From the NCBI GenBank assembly GCA_017503885.1, contig JAFVSF010000204.1, positions 1 through 30,553 of the forward strand: a stretch of 30,553 bases of DNA, given 5' to 3'. The position numbers and the translations under genes are program-made. Numbering within the stretch: the stretch's first letter is position 1; every line of letters begins with the position of its first letter. The notes under the pieces are model-generated. The model had not been told where the DNA came from, ran no database searches, and was given only the letters and a program-made list of their open reading frames with translations. This stretch comes from Clostridia bacterium. Its GTDB lineage: Bacteria; Bacillota; Clostridia; Christensenellales; Borkfalkiaceae. Positions 8,363 through 15,595 of the stretch are shown one piece after another.

Positions 8363-9263
8363 CTTCTGTTACTGGAACGGGAGGCACATAGTCTAAATAC
8401 ATTTTAAGAATATCCGTTTTTCTCGTAATGTGATTTGCAACTGAAACTGTCATATCGTCATAACCATTGAAATAACTCATAAAGCTTCTTGCAAACATAT
8501 AAATTACTTTAAACAATACTCCAATTAACGACGCCCAACCCCAAGTAGTGATGTCTTTAATTACAATTAGCGACATAAGCATAGTAGATACGAGGTACTT
8601 AATAATTGACGAAACTAAAATACGTTTCTCCAATTCACTTTCGCCTCTACCGATATTCGTCGGGTCGCTAATATTTATGCTACTTAAAAGAATATTTACG
8701 TTTATTCCTTTAACTTTTGCTTTCTTTGCCAGTCTAATAGCTTTAATTTGTGCTTTAGTATATTTACCATCTATAAGTTCTTTCTTTGTCCAAGTTTTAA
8801 GAGCTGGATATTTTACGTCGTTTACAATAAATTCGTCGTTGAAATCGTCATAAGATATGCCTTCTTCTTTAAGTATAGACGTTCTTAAATTAACTAAAGC
8901 ATCTTCGTTATACTTTTCACAAAAAGGACCTAAATCTCTAATTTGTTTGCCGGATAAGCTATTTGCCAAATCACTGTAAGACTTGGCAATAGCTCCGAAC
9001 TTCTCAGTAGATTTACCTACGAATACCCCTTTTTTATACAAGTCCAAGGTAAGCAAAATCGTAGCAAGAAAGTAAGGTACCCAACTTACTACAAAGTCGC
9101 CTATATTCATAGTATTTAAGTCAATCAAATTAAATACGTCTAAACTTGCAAGAACTAACGCTGCTACTATTACAACTACAATAAAGTCAAAAGCAGATTT
9201 TTTAAGTTCCTTCATAGTTTGAGATTTTCCATATTGAATCGTATCTTCTACTGACTTTTTCAT
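8349..9263 (-). CDS. Membrane protein with four predicted transmembrane segments, 304 aa
   Basis: Two hydrophobic segments lie near the N-terminus (about residues 25-47 and 57-75). A soluble, charged, helical central domain of about 140 residues follows. Two more hydrophobic segments lie at about 218-240 and 243-262, and the tail is Pro-rich and acidic. Both ends are predicted on the same side of the membrane. It overlaps the next upstream gene by four bases (ATGA) and shares the block with two other membrane proteins. The function is unknown; lysis control, superinfection exclusion or a virion membrane role are possible. No enzyme motif was recognised. The last gene before a strong terminator. 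Confidence 0.65.
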   Translation of the reverse strand: MKKSVEDTIQYGKSQTMKELKKSAFDFIVVVIVAALVLASLDVFNLIDLNTMNIGDFVVSWVPYFLATILLTLDLYKKGVFVGKSTEKFGAIAKSYSDLANSLSGKQIRDLGPFCEKYNEDALVNLRTSILKEEGISYDDFNDEFIVNDVKYPALKTWTKKELIDGKYTKAQIKAIRLAKKAKVKGINVNILLSSINISDPTNIGRGESELEKRILVSSIIKYLVSTMLMSLIVIKDITTWGWASLIGVLFKVIYMFARSFMSYFNGYDDMTVSVANHITRKTDILKMYLDYVPPVPVTEEIET

Positions 9264-9697
9264 TTGTTATTTATTGCCTCCAATTTTTTAGTAGTTGTAA
9301 ATATAAAACCTACATGCTTAAATGCTTGAGCCTCCTGTGGTAAGAGTAGCTCTATTTGCTTATAAAACCTCTTAAATGTCAATTCGTCTACGCCTGTGGA
9401 AATCATAGTTGCTATACAAACGTATTTCATAGGCAACATTATTTTTTCCACCATTATTAACAAAATAAACATTAATAAGGACAATATAAATGCAGATGGC
9501 ATTTTCCATTTTTCTGCAAATTTATCCTTAAACAAAAGAAGTACTATAAACAACGAAAACATACCTGCTGCAGAAATTGCTGTGTCGGAACGATGAACGA
9601 AAAAATCTCCGCAACAAGCAAGAGTAACTATAGGAGTACCTATAGTCAAAGTTGTAGATACTCCTTTACATGTATTGTACTTCGCTACCTGTTTCAT
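9260..9697 (-). CDS. Small polytopic membrane protein, holin candidate, 145 aa
   Basis: There are three or four hydrophobic segments (about residues 15-32, 40-57, 65-85 and 88-105), followed by a soluble helical tail. CC at 28-29 and a conserved-looking HRSD follow the first segment. Size, number of segments and a charged C-terminus are compatible with a holin or related membrane protein, and the neighbours on both sides are also membrane proteins. No endolysin was recognised nearby, which weakens the holin idea. The start ATG ends at 9697, one base after the upstream stop codon. The sequence feels like a recurring gut-phage family, but I cannot name it. Confidence 0.6.
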   Translation of the reverse strand: MKQVAKYNTCKGVSTTLTIGTPIVTLACCGDFFVHRSDTAISAAGMFSLFIVLLLFKDKFAEKWKMPSAFILSLLMFILLIMVEKIMLPMKYVCIATMISTGVDELTFKRFYKQIELLLPQEAQAFKHVGFIFTTTKKLEAINNK

Positions 9698-9698
9698 A

Positions 9699-10277
9699 TT
9701 AGTACCTCGGAATTGAACTCTTATTATTGTTAGTCACTTTTCTCACTTTTACTGCAGTATCTTCTACTACATCTTTAATGACTTCAATTTTTTCGTTCAC
9801 TTTTTTCCTAAGAATTTCAACTTCTGCTTCAAGAGATGCTCTCGTCGCAGTTTCAGCATATTTAGCATCCATTAAAATACCGTTCACATTTTTTCTAATG
9901 GTTTCGTCCTTAATCGTAGAATATACTAACGATTGAACCTCTAATACTGCGTTCATTTTTTGAACAATCACATCTAATGCATCATAAGTTTCCTTCTTAA
10001 ATTCCTCGAAGTCAGTTTGAACAGTTAAAAGTTGGTCATTTGTAGCTGCACTATTGTCACGGATACTAACTACGTCGCTTGCAATAGAAACTGCATTGTC
10101 CAAAGAAGATTTAAGTCCTTTGTTAGTTTCATTGTTAGCTTTGTTAGACTTTAATTGTTTTACCAACATAACTATAGTTGTCATAAATGCAACGAAGTTA
10201 CTTGAAGTGAAAAACAATACTATTTCGTCTTTGTTCAAAACAAACCAATTCCAGATATTTTGAAAAAACTCTACCAT
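9699..10277 (-). CDS. Membrane-anchored coiled-coil protein, 192 aa
   Basis: One hydrophobic segment (about residues 18-40) near the N-terminus is followed by a long charged helical part with heptad-like spacing (about 45-180) and a short basic, Asn/Ser-rich end. This is a single-pass, largely cytoplasmic or extracellular coiled coil. The ATG ends at 10277 and has GGGAGGAG upstream; it overlaps the preceding gene by seven bases. Spanin-like or holin-regulator roles are possible because of the membrane neighbours, but nothing in the sequence proves this, and there is no lipobox. Confidence 0.6.
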   Translation of the reverse strand: MVEFFQNIWNWFVLNKDEIVLFFTSSNFVAFMTTIVMLVKQLKSNKANNETNKGLKSSLDNAVSIASDVVSIRDNSAATNDQLLTVQTDFEEFKKETYDALDVIVQKMNAVLEVQSLVYSTIKDETIRKNVNGILMDAKYAETATRASLEAEVEILRKKVNEKIEVIKDVVEDTAVKVRKVTNNNKSSIPRY

Positions 10278-10504
10278 GTTATCTCCTCCCTGCTTAATTT
10301 TTTATCAAGCCATTCCGGTTTAGTCGGAATAACTTTTGTTTCAGTTACGTTTAACCAGGCAAAATACCAATCGTTTAATTCCGAAATTTGTTCTGCTGTT
10401 AAACAATCATACCAAAGTTTGCCCCTATTTACAATAGGAAAGCATTCCTTTGTTCGAAGCTCTCTTAAAGTATTTAACTCGTTTTTAGTATCCACTGTAA
10501 TCAT
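10271..10504 (-). CDS. Small conserved-type phage protein, 77 aa, unknown function
   Basis: The protein is rich in Trp and acidic residues and ends with a basic stretch. Its centre, NRGKLWYDCLTAEQISELND, followed by a Trp/Pro-rich segment, resembles a short protein I associate with many gut-phage accessory clusters, but I cannot assign a domain name. It lies between a two-helix ferritin-like protein and the coiled-coil membrane protein. A Cys sits at residue 21 and another at 34. No catalytic motif is visible. Confidence 0.6.
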   Translation of the reverse strand: MITVDTKNELNTLRELRTKECFPIVNRGKLWYDCLTAEQISELNDWYFAWLNVTETKVIPTKPEWLDKKLSREEITW

Positions 10505-10510
10505 AATTTA

Positions 10511-10798
10511 CTACTCCATTTCAAATATTTCTTTTACTTTTCTACGGAGTGACATTATTTCCGAATTATCGTGAATATGATAACCTCTTTCCGATAGCAA
10601 TTCAAAAATAGTTTCTGCATGTTCATATTCTTGATTTGCAATATGCTCGATTTCCTCGGCATCTTCGTGCATTCCGTGAGATTTTAAGGACTCATAAAGC
10701 AAATTATAACTAATAACGTCATTAAGCTCTTCTTTTGCTTTTGAAATTAAATAGTTTAAGCACTCTTCGTTAGTATACAATTTGTCAATTTTTTCCAT
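10511..10798 (-). CDS. Ferritin-like two-helix protein, 95 aa
   Basis: Two long helices (about residues 10-40 and 44-70) carry carboxylates and histidines in a ferritin-like pattern: Glu in the first (AKEELNDVISY), then EEIEHIANQEYEHAETI in the second, with two E-x-x-H type groups. This is half the length of a full four-helix ferritin or rubrerythrin domain, so a dimer would be needed for a metal site. It could be a metal-binding phage accessory protein or simply a helical protein that looks alike by chance. The ATG ends at 10798. The flanking genes give no hint of oxidative stress defence. Confidence 0.6.
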   Translation of the reverse strand: MEKIDKLYTNEECLNYLISKAKEELNDVISYNLLYESLKSHGMHEDAEEIEHIANQEYEHAETIFELLSERGYHIHDNSEIMSLRRKVKEIFEME

Positions 10799-10809
10799 AA
10801 TTATTTACC

Positions 10810-11151
10810 TCACATAATGTATCGCTTAATTGTTTGAATATCAGCTGCAGAGAAATGCATATCAAACGTGCTAGTGAATACTTTAAACGACAATGTAAAT
10901 TCGTTAGAACCCATGCCGTCCGTAAGTATTTTACAAAGTGCATCTACGTCTACGTTATCTTCTTTGTCAATAATATCAAACATAGATATGATTGAGTTGT
11001 TTTTAATCGCTTCAAATACTTTATCCGATTTATGATTTATTGCAGCTTTAGCAATTCCCAAAATTATTTTGTAATTACCTTCTGCTTTAGGCAACATATC
11101 ATTGTCAATAAATCTATAAATTGCTTTAATAAGTTGTTCTTTGTTTGCCAT
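10810..11151 (-). CDS. Small helical protein, 113 aa, unknown function
   Basis: The protein is predicted mostly helical, with mixed charge, three Met-rich spots and no transmembrane segment or metal motif. It begins MANKEQLIKAIYRFID after a strong AGGAGG site five to six bases from the ATG. It is the first gene after the stem-loop at 11172-11195 and belongs to a run of small accessory genes between the DGR and the membrane proteins. I do not recognise the family. Confidence 0.6.
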   Translation of the reverse strand: MANKEQLIKAIYRFIDNDMLPKAEGNYKIILGIAKAAINHKSDKVFEAIKNNSIISMFDIIDKEDNVDVDALCKILTDGMGSNEFTLSFKVFTSTFDMHFSAADIQTIKRYIM

Positions 11152-11171
11152 ATTTTACCTCCTGATTTTAA

Positions 11172-11195
11172 TTAGGCGAGATTTCTCCCGCCTAA
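11172..11195 (-). terminator. Stem-loop between two small genes
   Basis: On the minus strand TTAGGCGGG and CTCGCCTAA pair over nine positions, one of them a G-U pair, with a six-base loop. It stands just past the stop of the 189-residue gene. The pairing is better on the minus than on the plus strand, which supports an RNA role in leftward transcripts. Only TTAAAA follows, so it is a weak terminator or a processing/stability hairpin. Confidence 0.4.
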
Positions 11196-11202
11196 CCGTT
11201 AC

Positions 11203-11772
11203 TTAGTTACAACATCTGCCGCAATTAGGCAAAGGATTGTAAACGTTTTGTGCCGTAGTAGTGGCACCAGTGGTAATGTCTGCAACCATCTTAGGATAGA
11301 AAGTAGCATTCATATAAGTTACAATAGAGTTGTCTGCACAACAACGGTCGTCACGTTCTCTGTTAAGAGCCGCCATAAACTCGTTCTTGCAGCAAGCAAG
11401 TCTTTCACCTACAAGTTCGAATGCGTCCATCGTCTTTTGGTTTTGAACAGCTTGATTAGCAATAGACTGGTGGATGTTTTCAATTTTTCCATTAAAATAT
11501 GCAACAACATCACTAAGTTTTTGGTCTACATAAACTTGCGAATCGCGAAGAGAGAGTTGCTGTTTAAGAGAACCGTTTTCTTGAACGAGTCCCATTTCAT
11601 AACGATTTACGGGTTGATTTTCGTGACAAACGTTATTGTTGCCAAATAAACCGCCGAAAAGTCCGTTACCTTGAGAGAGAACTCCTGCGAGTGCTGCGCC
11701 GCCAAGTGCTGTGCCAGTAGCTGCTAAACCGGTAGTACCTCTACCTGCATAATTTCTTTCTTCCATTCTCAT
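11203..11772 (-). CDS. Gly-rich, Cys-rich phage protein, 189 aa, unknown function
   Basis: The first 45 residues are rich in Gly, Ala and Leu (GLAATGTALGGAALAGVL). Then comes an Asn-rich link, a helical region with coiled-coil spacing (about 60-125), paired cysteines (LACC, RCC) and a Cys-rich end (NCGRCCN). The family type is familiar from gut phages but has no function I know. The glycine-rich N-terminus could be a membrane-active or assembly segment, as in some virion proteins. The ATG ending at 11772 has GGAGG upstream; the 110-base leader before it holds a TATAAT and a strong ribosome-site-like sequence with no gene behind it. Confidence 0.65.
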   Translation of the reverse strand: MRMEERNYAGRGTTGLAATGTALGGAALAGVLSQGNGLFGGLFGNNNVCHENQPVNRYEMGLVQENGSLKQQLSLRDSQVYVDQKLSDVVAYFNGKIENIHQSIANQAVQNQKTMDAFELVGERLACCKNEFMAALNRERDDRCCADNSIVTYMNATFYPKMVADITTGATTTAQNVYNPLPNCGRCCN

Positions 11773-11883
11773 TGTTTTAATCCTCCAATAAAATTTTTAA
11801 TAGTTTGGAAAAAGTATTATAAAAACCTAAACTAGCCCAAGGGAACCACCTCCTTATTAAAAACATTTATTGTTATAACAATT

Positions 11884-12249
11884 TTATTTTGAAAACCAAT
11901 ATTGTTTTGCAAATGACTTACAATCATTTACGTATGAAAGATACGTTAAGTATTCTTCGTCATACTGATTAGCCGAACCTTTTCTCATAAGAGCAAACTC
12001 ATCGCCATAACTGTATTTAAGACTTACAAATGCCGATGCAAGTTCTTCATAACTTTTAATTTTGTGAACTTCCAACGTCAAATTGTACTCATAAACTTTT
12101 TCTACAAGTTCTTCGCCATTTACGTCATTTACTCGTTCAACTTCTACAATGTTTTCACAAAGAGAGAGTTCTAACTCTCCGTTTGGAAGCTCGTTAATTA
12201 AAAACTTCTCAGGCTGTACAGTTGATTGGGTTTTTGTTCCTACTTTCAT
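11884..12249 (-). CDS. Small acidic protein overlapping the RT gene, 121 aa
   Basis: The gene starts inside the 3' end of the reverse transcriptase gene (41 bases of overlap), and its strong AAAGGAG site is within the RT coding sequence. The N-terminal half is beta-rich and acidic; the C-terminal half is helical and aromatic (EEYLTYLSYVNDC). Its place after tail-appendage genes recalls small tail-assembly or fibre-chaperone proteins. DGR accessory proteins (Avd) are usually basic four-helix proteins, and this one does not look like that. Function unknown. Confidence 0.6.
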   Translation of the reverse strand: MKVGTKTQSTVQPEKFLINELPNGELELSLCENIVEVERVNDVNGEELVEKVYEYNLTLEVHKIKSYEELASAFVSLKYSYGDEFALMRKGSANQYDEEYLTYLSYVNDCKSFAKQYWFSK

Positions 12250-13309
12250 TTCTTATAATCTCCTTTAATTTATTTAAGTTTATTTTACCGTCAATGTACT
12301 TATTAGTTACACCGACGCTATTTGTATGTTGAATATATCCGTTATAAGAATAAAATGCATGTGCTCGTTTGCTAGTATACTTTCCATTAACTAATTTTCT
12401 ATAAAGTCTTAGCATTCTTAAAAATATACTTTTACGAACAATTATTTTATACCTATAAAACTTATATCCTACGAAATCAGTAAATCGCTGATTAGTGATT
12501 TTGCCTTTCTTATTGTCATACGGCATCCTATAAACTTGCCAGTTAGGTTTATAAAACAAGGAGAGAGGTTTCAAATATTCTTCCGAAAGAGTTTTAACTT
12601 TATGAAGTAAACGTTTATTTCCGCCATACATTACTACATCATCCATATATCTTGCCATGTACTTAACTTTCAATGTTTCTTTTACATATCTATCATATCC
12701 GGTTAAATAAAAGTTTGCAAGATGTGCAGAAGTATAATAACCAAGTGGAAGTCCATCACCTTTGTATGCATAAATTACTTTTGATAGCAAATCTACGATA
12801 CGCTTATCCTTAAACTTATTATGCAACATAGATATTAAAGTTTCTTTATTTATATGTTTGTAAAAGCCTTTAATATCTACTTGCAAACAGTACTTAGTAT
12901 TTTTAGTATCTTTTAGAAAGTGTTGAACGGAATACTTAGCATAGTGTGTACCTCTACCTTTAATAGAGGCACAACTATACTTGTAAAAAGACTTTTCTAA
13001 CAAAGGAGCTATTTGAAGCATTATAGCCCAATGAGTACATTGCTCAGGATAATATCTTGGCTTGCAAAGAGTTCTTAACTTTCTGCTCACTCCTTCTATT
13101 ACTGTATCTACATTGCCTTGTTCTAACTCTTTTGTTCCGTCTAATACTTCCTTTATAAACTTGCTTAAGTCTTCTGCATATTTATCGACGTCCGTCAATA
13201 CACGTTTAACGTCACGTCTATGTTGTTTTCTTTTAGAAGCTTTAAGTATAGCTTTCTTACAGTTCTCGATGCTTGTTATTTCTTCATGCTTTATTTTGTA
13301 TCGTTTCAT
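12209..13309 (-). CDS. DGR reverse transcriptase, 366 aa
   Basis: This RNA-dependent DNA polymerase should copy the template repeat RNA with errors at adenines and so feed new sequence into the variable repeat. Visible motifs: motif A with Asp in LQVDIKGFYKHI (about residue 145), the LGYYTSA block (about 189-195), and the catalytic YMDD in ARYMDDVVMYG (about 221-224). DGR enzymes usually have SQ where this one has SA. I place the start at the ATG ending at 13309 because MKRY followed by a basic helix is the usual beginning of DGR RTs; no good ribosome site precedes it, and a TTG at 13354 would add 15 residues. The template repeat lies 129 bases upstream. There is no maturase or RNase H domain. 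Confidence 0.9.
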   Translation of the reverse strand: MKRYKIKHEEITSIENCKKAILKASKRKQHRRDVKRVLTDVDKYAEDLSKFIKEVLDGTKELEQGNVDTVIEGVSRKLRTLCKPRYYPEQCTHWAIMLQIAPLLEKSFYKYSCASIKGRGTHYAKYSVQHFLKDTKNTKYCLQVDIKGFYKHINKETLISMLHNKFKDKRIVDLLSKVIYAYKGDGLPLGYYTSAHLANFYLTGYDRYVKETLKVKYMARYMDDVVMYGGNKRLLHKVKTLSEEYLKPLSLFYKPNWQVYRMPYDNKKGKITNQRFTDFVGYKFYRYKIIVRKSIFLRMLRLYRKLVNGKYTSKRAHAFYSYNGYIQHTNSVGVTNKYIDGKINLNKLKEIIRNESRNKNPINCTA

Positions 13310-13560
13310 ATCAAAGTAGTCTGTATCTTTCTCTTTTGCCACACGCGCTTTCAATTTTTAATTTACTAACACGCCTTTGAATTCGGCAATATTTTCAGCA
13401 AGGGCTGAGGTTAAATGTATGCTAATTTTTCATTACAGAGAATTACGGGCACCGTTGTTCCAGTTAGAATTACCAACGTCATTGTTCAAATTCCAATACC
13501 AAAGGCCATCATTATCGCCATTGTTCAAGTTGCCACCGATGCATACAAGTCCCTAATTAT
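13310..13560 (-). ncRNA. DGR template RNA region (leader of the RT gene)
   Basis: DGR template RNAs span the template repeat plus the spacer toward the RT gene. Here that is roughly 13310-13560; the true ends cannot be read from sequence. The spacer holds a small hairpin (TCAGC 13395-13399 with GCTGA 13404-13408) and is otherwise A+T rich. The RNA should be transcribed leftward with the variable gene and RT. Confidence 0.5.
13438..13540 (-). repeat. DGR template repeat (TR), about 103 bases
   Basis: It aligns without gaps to 13631-13733 (offset 193). On the minus strand it carries many AAC/AAT codons at the diversified positions: 28 adenines in 33 codons, 15 of them changed in the variable copy. 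Every one of the 15 mismatches is at a template adenine, and no C, G or T of the template differs. Similarity stops abruptly on both sides. Confidence 0.95.
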
Positions 13561-13589
13561 TCAAACTGTAAGTCGACTTATAAGATACA

Positions 13590-13609
13590 GTAGGGGGAGG
13601 GCCCCCTAC
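13590..13609 (-). other. DGR homing hairpin/cruciform next to the variable repeat
   Basis: GTAGGGGG (13590-13597) and CCCCCTAC (13602-13609) form a perfect 8-bp stem with a four-base loop. It lies 21 bases past the end of the variable repeat and 7 bases past the target stop codon. In BPP-1-type DGRs a DNA hairpin of this size just after the variable repeat strongly boosts retrohoming. A second CCCCCTAC at 13613-13620 offers an alternative partner. There is no T tract, so it is not a standard terminator. Confidence 0.75.
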
Positions 13610-13616
13610 AACCCCC

Positions 13617-15035
13617 CTACAAAGACCTGTGAGAAAGACGGGCACCGCGGTTCCAGGAAGAATTACCAACGCCAAGGTCCAAATCCCAATACCAAAGGCC
13701 ATCAGTATCGCCATAGTTCAAGCGGCCACCGAAATAAGCCGTCCTAGCCCCTGCAGAAATGTAGAAGTAATCACAATAGTAAGTACTTGACGAGCCGCCA
13801 ACTTCAATAGGAAGAATAGCATCGTGATTTTCAGCATCAAAGCCTACTTCTTTTACGTAAGAATTCGTTTCTGCAAGTTTGTAAGAACAACGAATAAAGT
13901 TGCTGTTAGTTTCAGGACTAGTTGTATCCGTCCAATTCTCAAGGTTTTGACAAACATAAGGAACATAGTCCTTAATAGTTAAGTCTAAAATTTGTTTCCA
14001 AATATTTCCGTAAATGTTTTCAATCGTAAATACTTTAAACGAAGATTTACCTGCATTAGATGCAGAACCGGATGTTGCGACGATGCTGTCGGTATCACCA
14101 GTAAAGTTAGGTCTAACTGCAAGAGACGTAACAGAAACCGTAGGAGTTCTATCAAGTTCTACATAGAAACCTGCTCCATCGGTACCGGTAGATACAATTT
14201 TATAGTATTGTGCATTATCAGTAGAACCGTTTGCACAAACACAATACCCTGCTGCAAATGCGATTTGCTCACTCGCAAAATAGCATTTAGTTCCTGAAAC
14301 ACTCGATACGTTAATTGCATCTGTTTTATGACTGACAACACCGTTATAAATAGATTGAGAGTTTTTAGTAGCAGTCATAATAGTGAATAGCGGCTGTAAA
14401 ACCTCAGTAATTTCACTCATAGTGCTAATCAAATAGTATTCGCTAGTCGTATTTTCCAACGTATTATTCCAAGCTTTAGCATTGTTAAAGAATGCAGTTC
14501 TCGTTTTATTATGCGAAGGAATTTGTCCAGATTTAGATGCAAGGTATGAAGTACCGTCCATTGTTTCGTCAGAGCCTTCATAGCATCCGATGTCAACGTA
14601 ATTCCAATACGGTTGACCATTTCTATAAAATGCTTTAGGCAAATTGTAAAAAGAATAAAGTTTCTTTCTACATACCCAAATGTATTCGTAAGTTCCAAGC
14701 GTTTGTCTTGCTACATAAAAACGTTTGAACCTAGCAAATACGTTTCCGTGAACGTCGGTGAATTTTTGAGGGCTAAACAAATCAATATAGTCAAACGGGT
14801 TATCGTGAACTTCGCCAACGTTTGCCGTATAAGAAATGTCCCACGTAGAAATAGCACCTTTATAACGAGTTACTCGTTCACAGGCAGGAGAACTTGCTCC
14901 TTTTGTCCATCTAACGCCGTATTCAATATCGCTTTCAACTTTTCCACCTTGCGCATCAAGTAAAGATAACAAAGTTCCGTTAAGTTCGTCCATTTGGCTG
15001 TTAAATGAGTCGTCAGTTACTACTTTATAAGACAT
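13617..15035 (-). CDS. DGR target: variable tail-appendage protein with C-type-lectin-like C-terminus, 472 aa
   Basis: The C-terminus (residues 436-468) is the variable repeat. The surrounding Gly/Trp/Tyr/Asn-rich sequence (GLWYWDL, then NSSW and GAR) is typical of the C-type-lectin-like fold used by DGR targets such as Mtd. Changed residues relative to the template are R438, Y441, T444, D451, D453, L454, G455, S460, R463 and L467. The body is beta-rich with many aromatic residues. The N-terminus (KVVTDDSFNSQMDELN) resembles that of the neighbour at 15047-15595. It is the likely receptor-binding appendage, which changes so that the phage can follow receptor change. Start at the ATG ending at 15035 with AGGAGG upstream. 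Stop lies 12 bases past the variable repeat. Confidence 0.9.
   Translation of the reverse strand: MSYKVVTDDSFNSQMDELNGTLLSLLDAQGGKVESDIEYGVRWTKGASSPACERVTRYKGAISTWDISYTANVGEVHDNPFDYIDLFSPQKFTDVHGNVFARFKRFYVARQTLGTYEYIWVCRKKLYSFYNLPKAFYRNGQPYWNYVDIGCYEGSDETMDGTSYLASKSGQIPSHNKTRTAFFNNAKAWNNTLENTTSEYYLISTMSEITEVLQPLFTIMTATKNSQSIYNGVVSHKTDAINVSSVSGTKCYFASEQIAFAAGYCVCANGSTDNAQYYKIVSTGTDGAGFYVELDRTPTVSVTSLAVRPNFTGDTDSIVATSGSASNAGKSSFKVFTIENIYGNIWKQILDLTIKDYVPYVCQNLENWTDTTSPETNSNFIRCSYKLAETNSYVKEVGFDAENHDAILPIEVGGSSSTYYCDYFYISAGARTAYFGGRLNYGDTDGLWYWDLDLGVGNSSWNRGARLSHRSL
13631..13733 (-). repeat. DGR variable repeat (VR), about 103 bases
   Basis: This is the diversified copy of 13438-13540, in frame as the last codons but four of the target gene. 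It encodes residues 436-468. The four codons after it (His-Arg-Ser-Leu) are not from the template, which instead ends with its own Asn-Ser-Leu-stop reading. Confidence 0.95.
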
Positions 15036-15046
15036 ATTTTACCTCC

Positions 15047-15595
15047 TTAGTCTTTTCCATAAATATATCCGTCCGCTCCTACGAAGAACGGTACGTTGTC
15101 AATGTTTTGTTGAAGTTCCTCGTCTTTTGCCTGCCTCGTTTGAGCTTCTGCAGTAATTCTTCCGGAAAGAGCAGCATCTTGTGAACTTCTCGTTTGAGCT
15201 TCTGCAGTGACTAAACCTTTAATCTCGTTATCTGCAGCTTGTCTTGCTTGAGTTTCAGCATTTAACTGAGCCGTAGTTGCAAGACCATCAATAACTTGTT
15301 CAATAGGAATTACTACCTTATTTCCGTTCTTTAACGTAAGTACGATAGATTTGTTATTTACGTCATACGTTCCGTTAACTACTACACTTTCTAACGGTAA
15401 ATCTATAGCATAACTGCTTAAAACTGTTCCGTCTAAAGCTTTTAATGTAAACGTATATTTGTATTCCTCTTCATTAGTTATTATATCTAATTCTTTAGCT
15501 AAATTATGACCTAAATGTGAAATCATTGTCTTGACTAACGAATTTAATTCGCTAAATTTTGACAAAAATTGCTCATCTGTAACTACTTTTAACAT
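15047..15595 (-). CDS. Tail-appendage protein with coiled-coil repeats, 182 aa
   Basis: The N-terminus (LKVVTDEQFLSKFSELN) matches the first residues of the DGR target. A beta-rich part follows (about 45-100). Then come repeated helical units built on AETQARQAADNEI-type sequence (about 110-165), as in trimeric fibre stalks, and a Gly/Tyr-rich tip (FFVGADGYIYGKD). It probably forms a stalk or adaptor for the variable appendage. It starts in TAATG overlap with the gene before, with GGAGG upstream, and is 11 bases from the DGR target gene. No enzyme motif is seen. Confidence 0.7.
   Translation of the reverse strand: MLKVVTDEQFLSKFSELNSLVKTMISHLGHNLAKELDIITNEEEYKYTFTLKALDGTVLSSYAIDLPLESVVVNGTYDVNNKSIVLTLKNGNKVVIPIEQVIDGLATTAQLNAETQARQAADNEIKGLVTAEAQTRSSQDAALSGRITAEAQTRQAKDEELQQNIDNVPFFVGADGYIYGKD

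Noticed and set aside
13415..13747. 110-residue plus-strand frame running through TR and VR
   Set aside because: It is antisense to the DGR repeats and the target gene, without a ribosome site; the adenine pattern explains the region fully.
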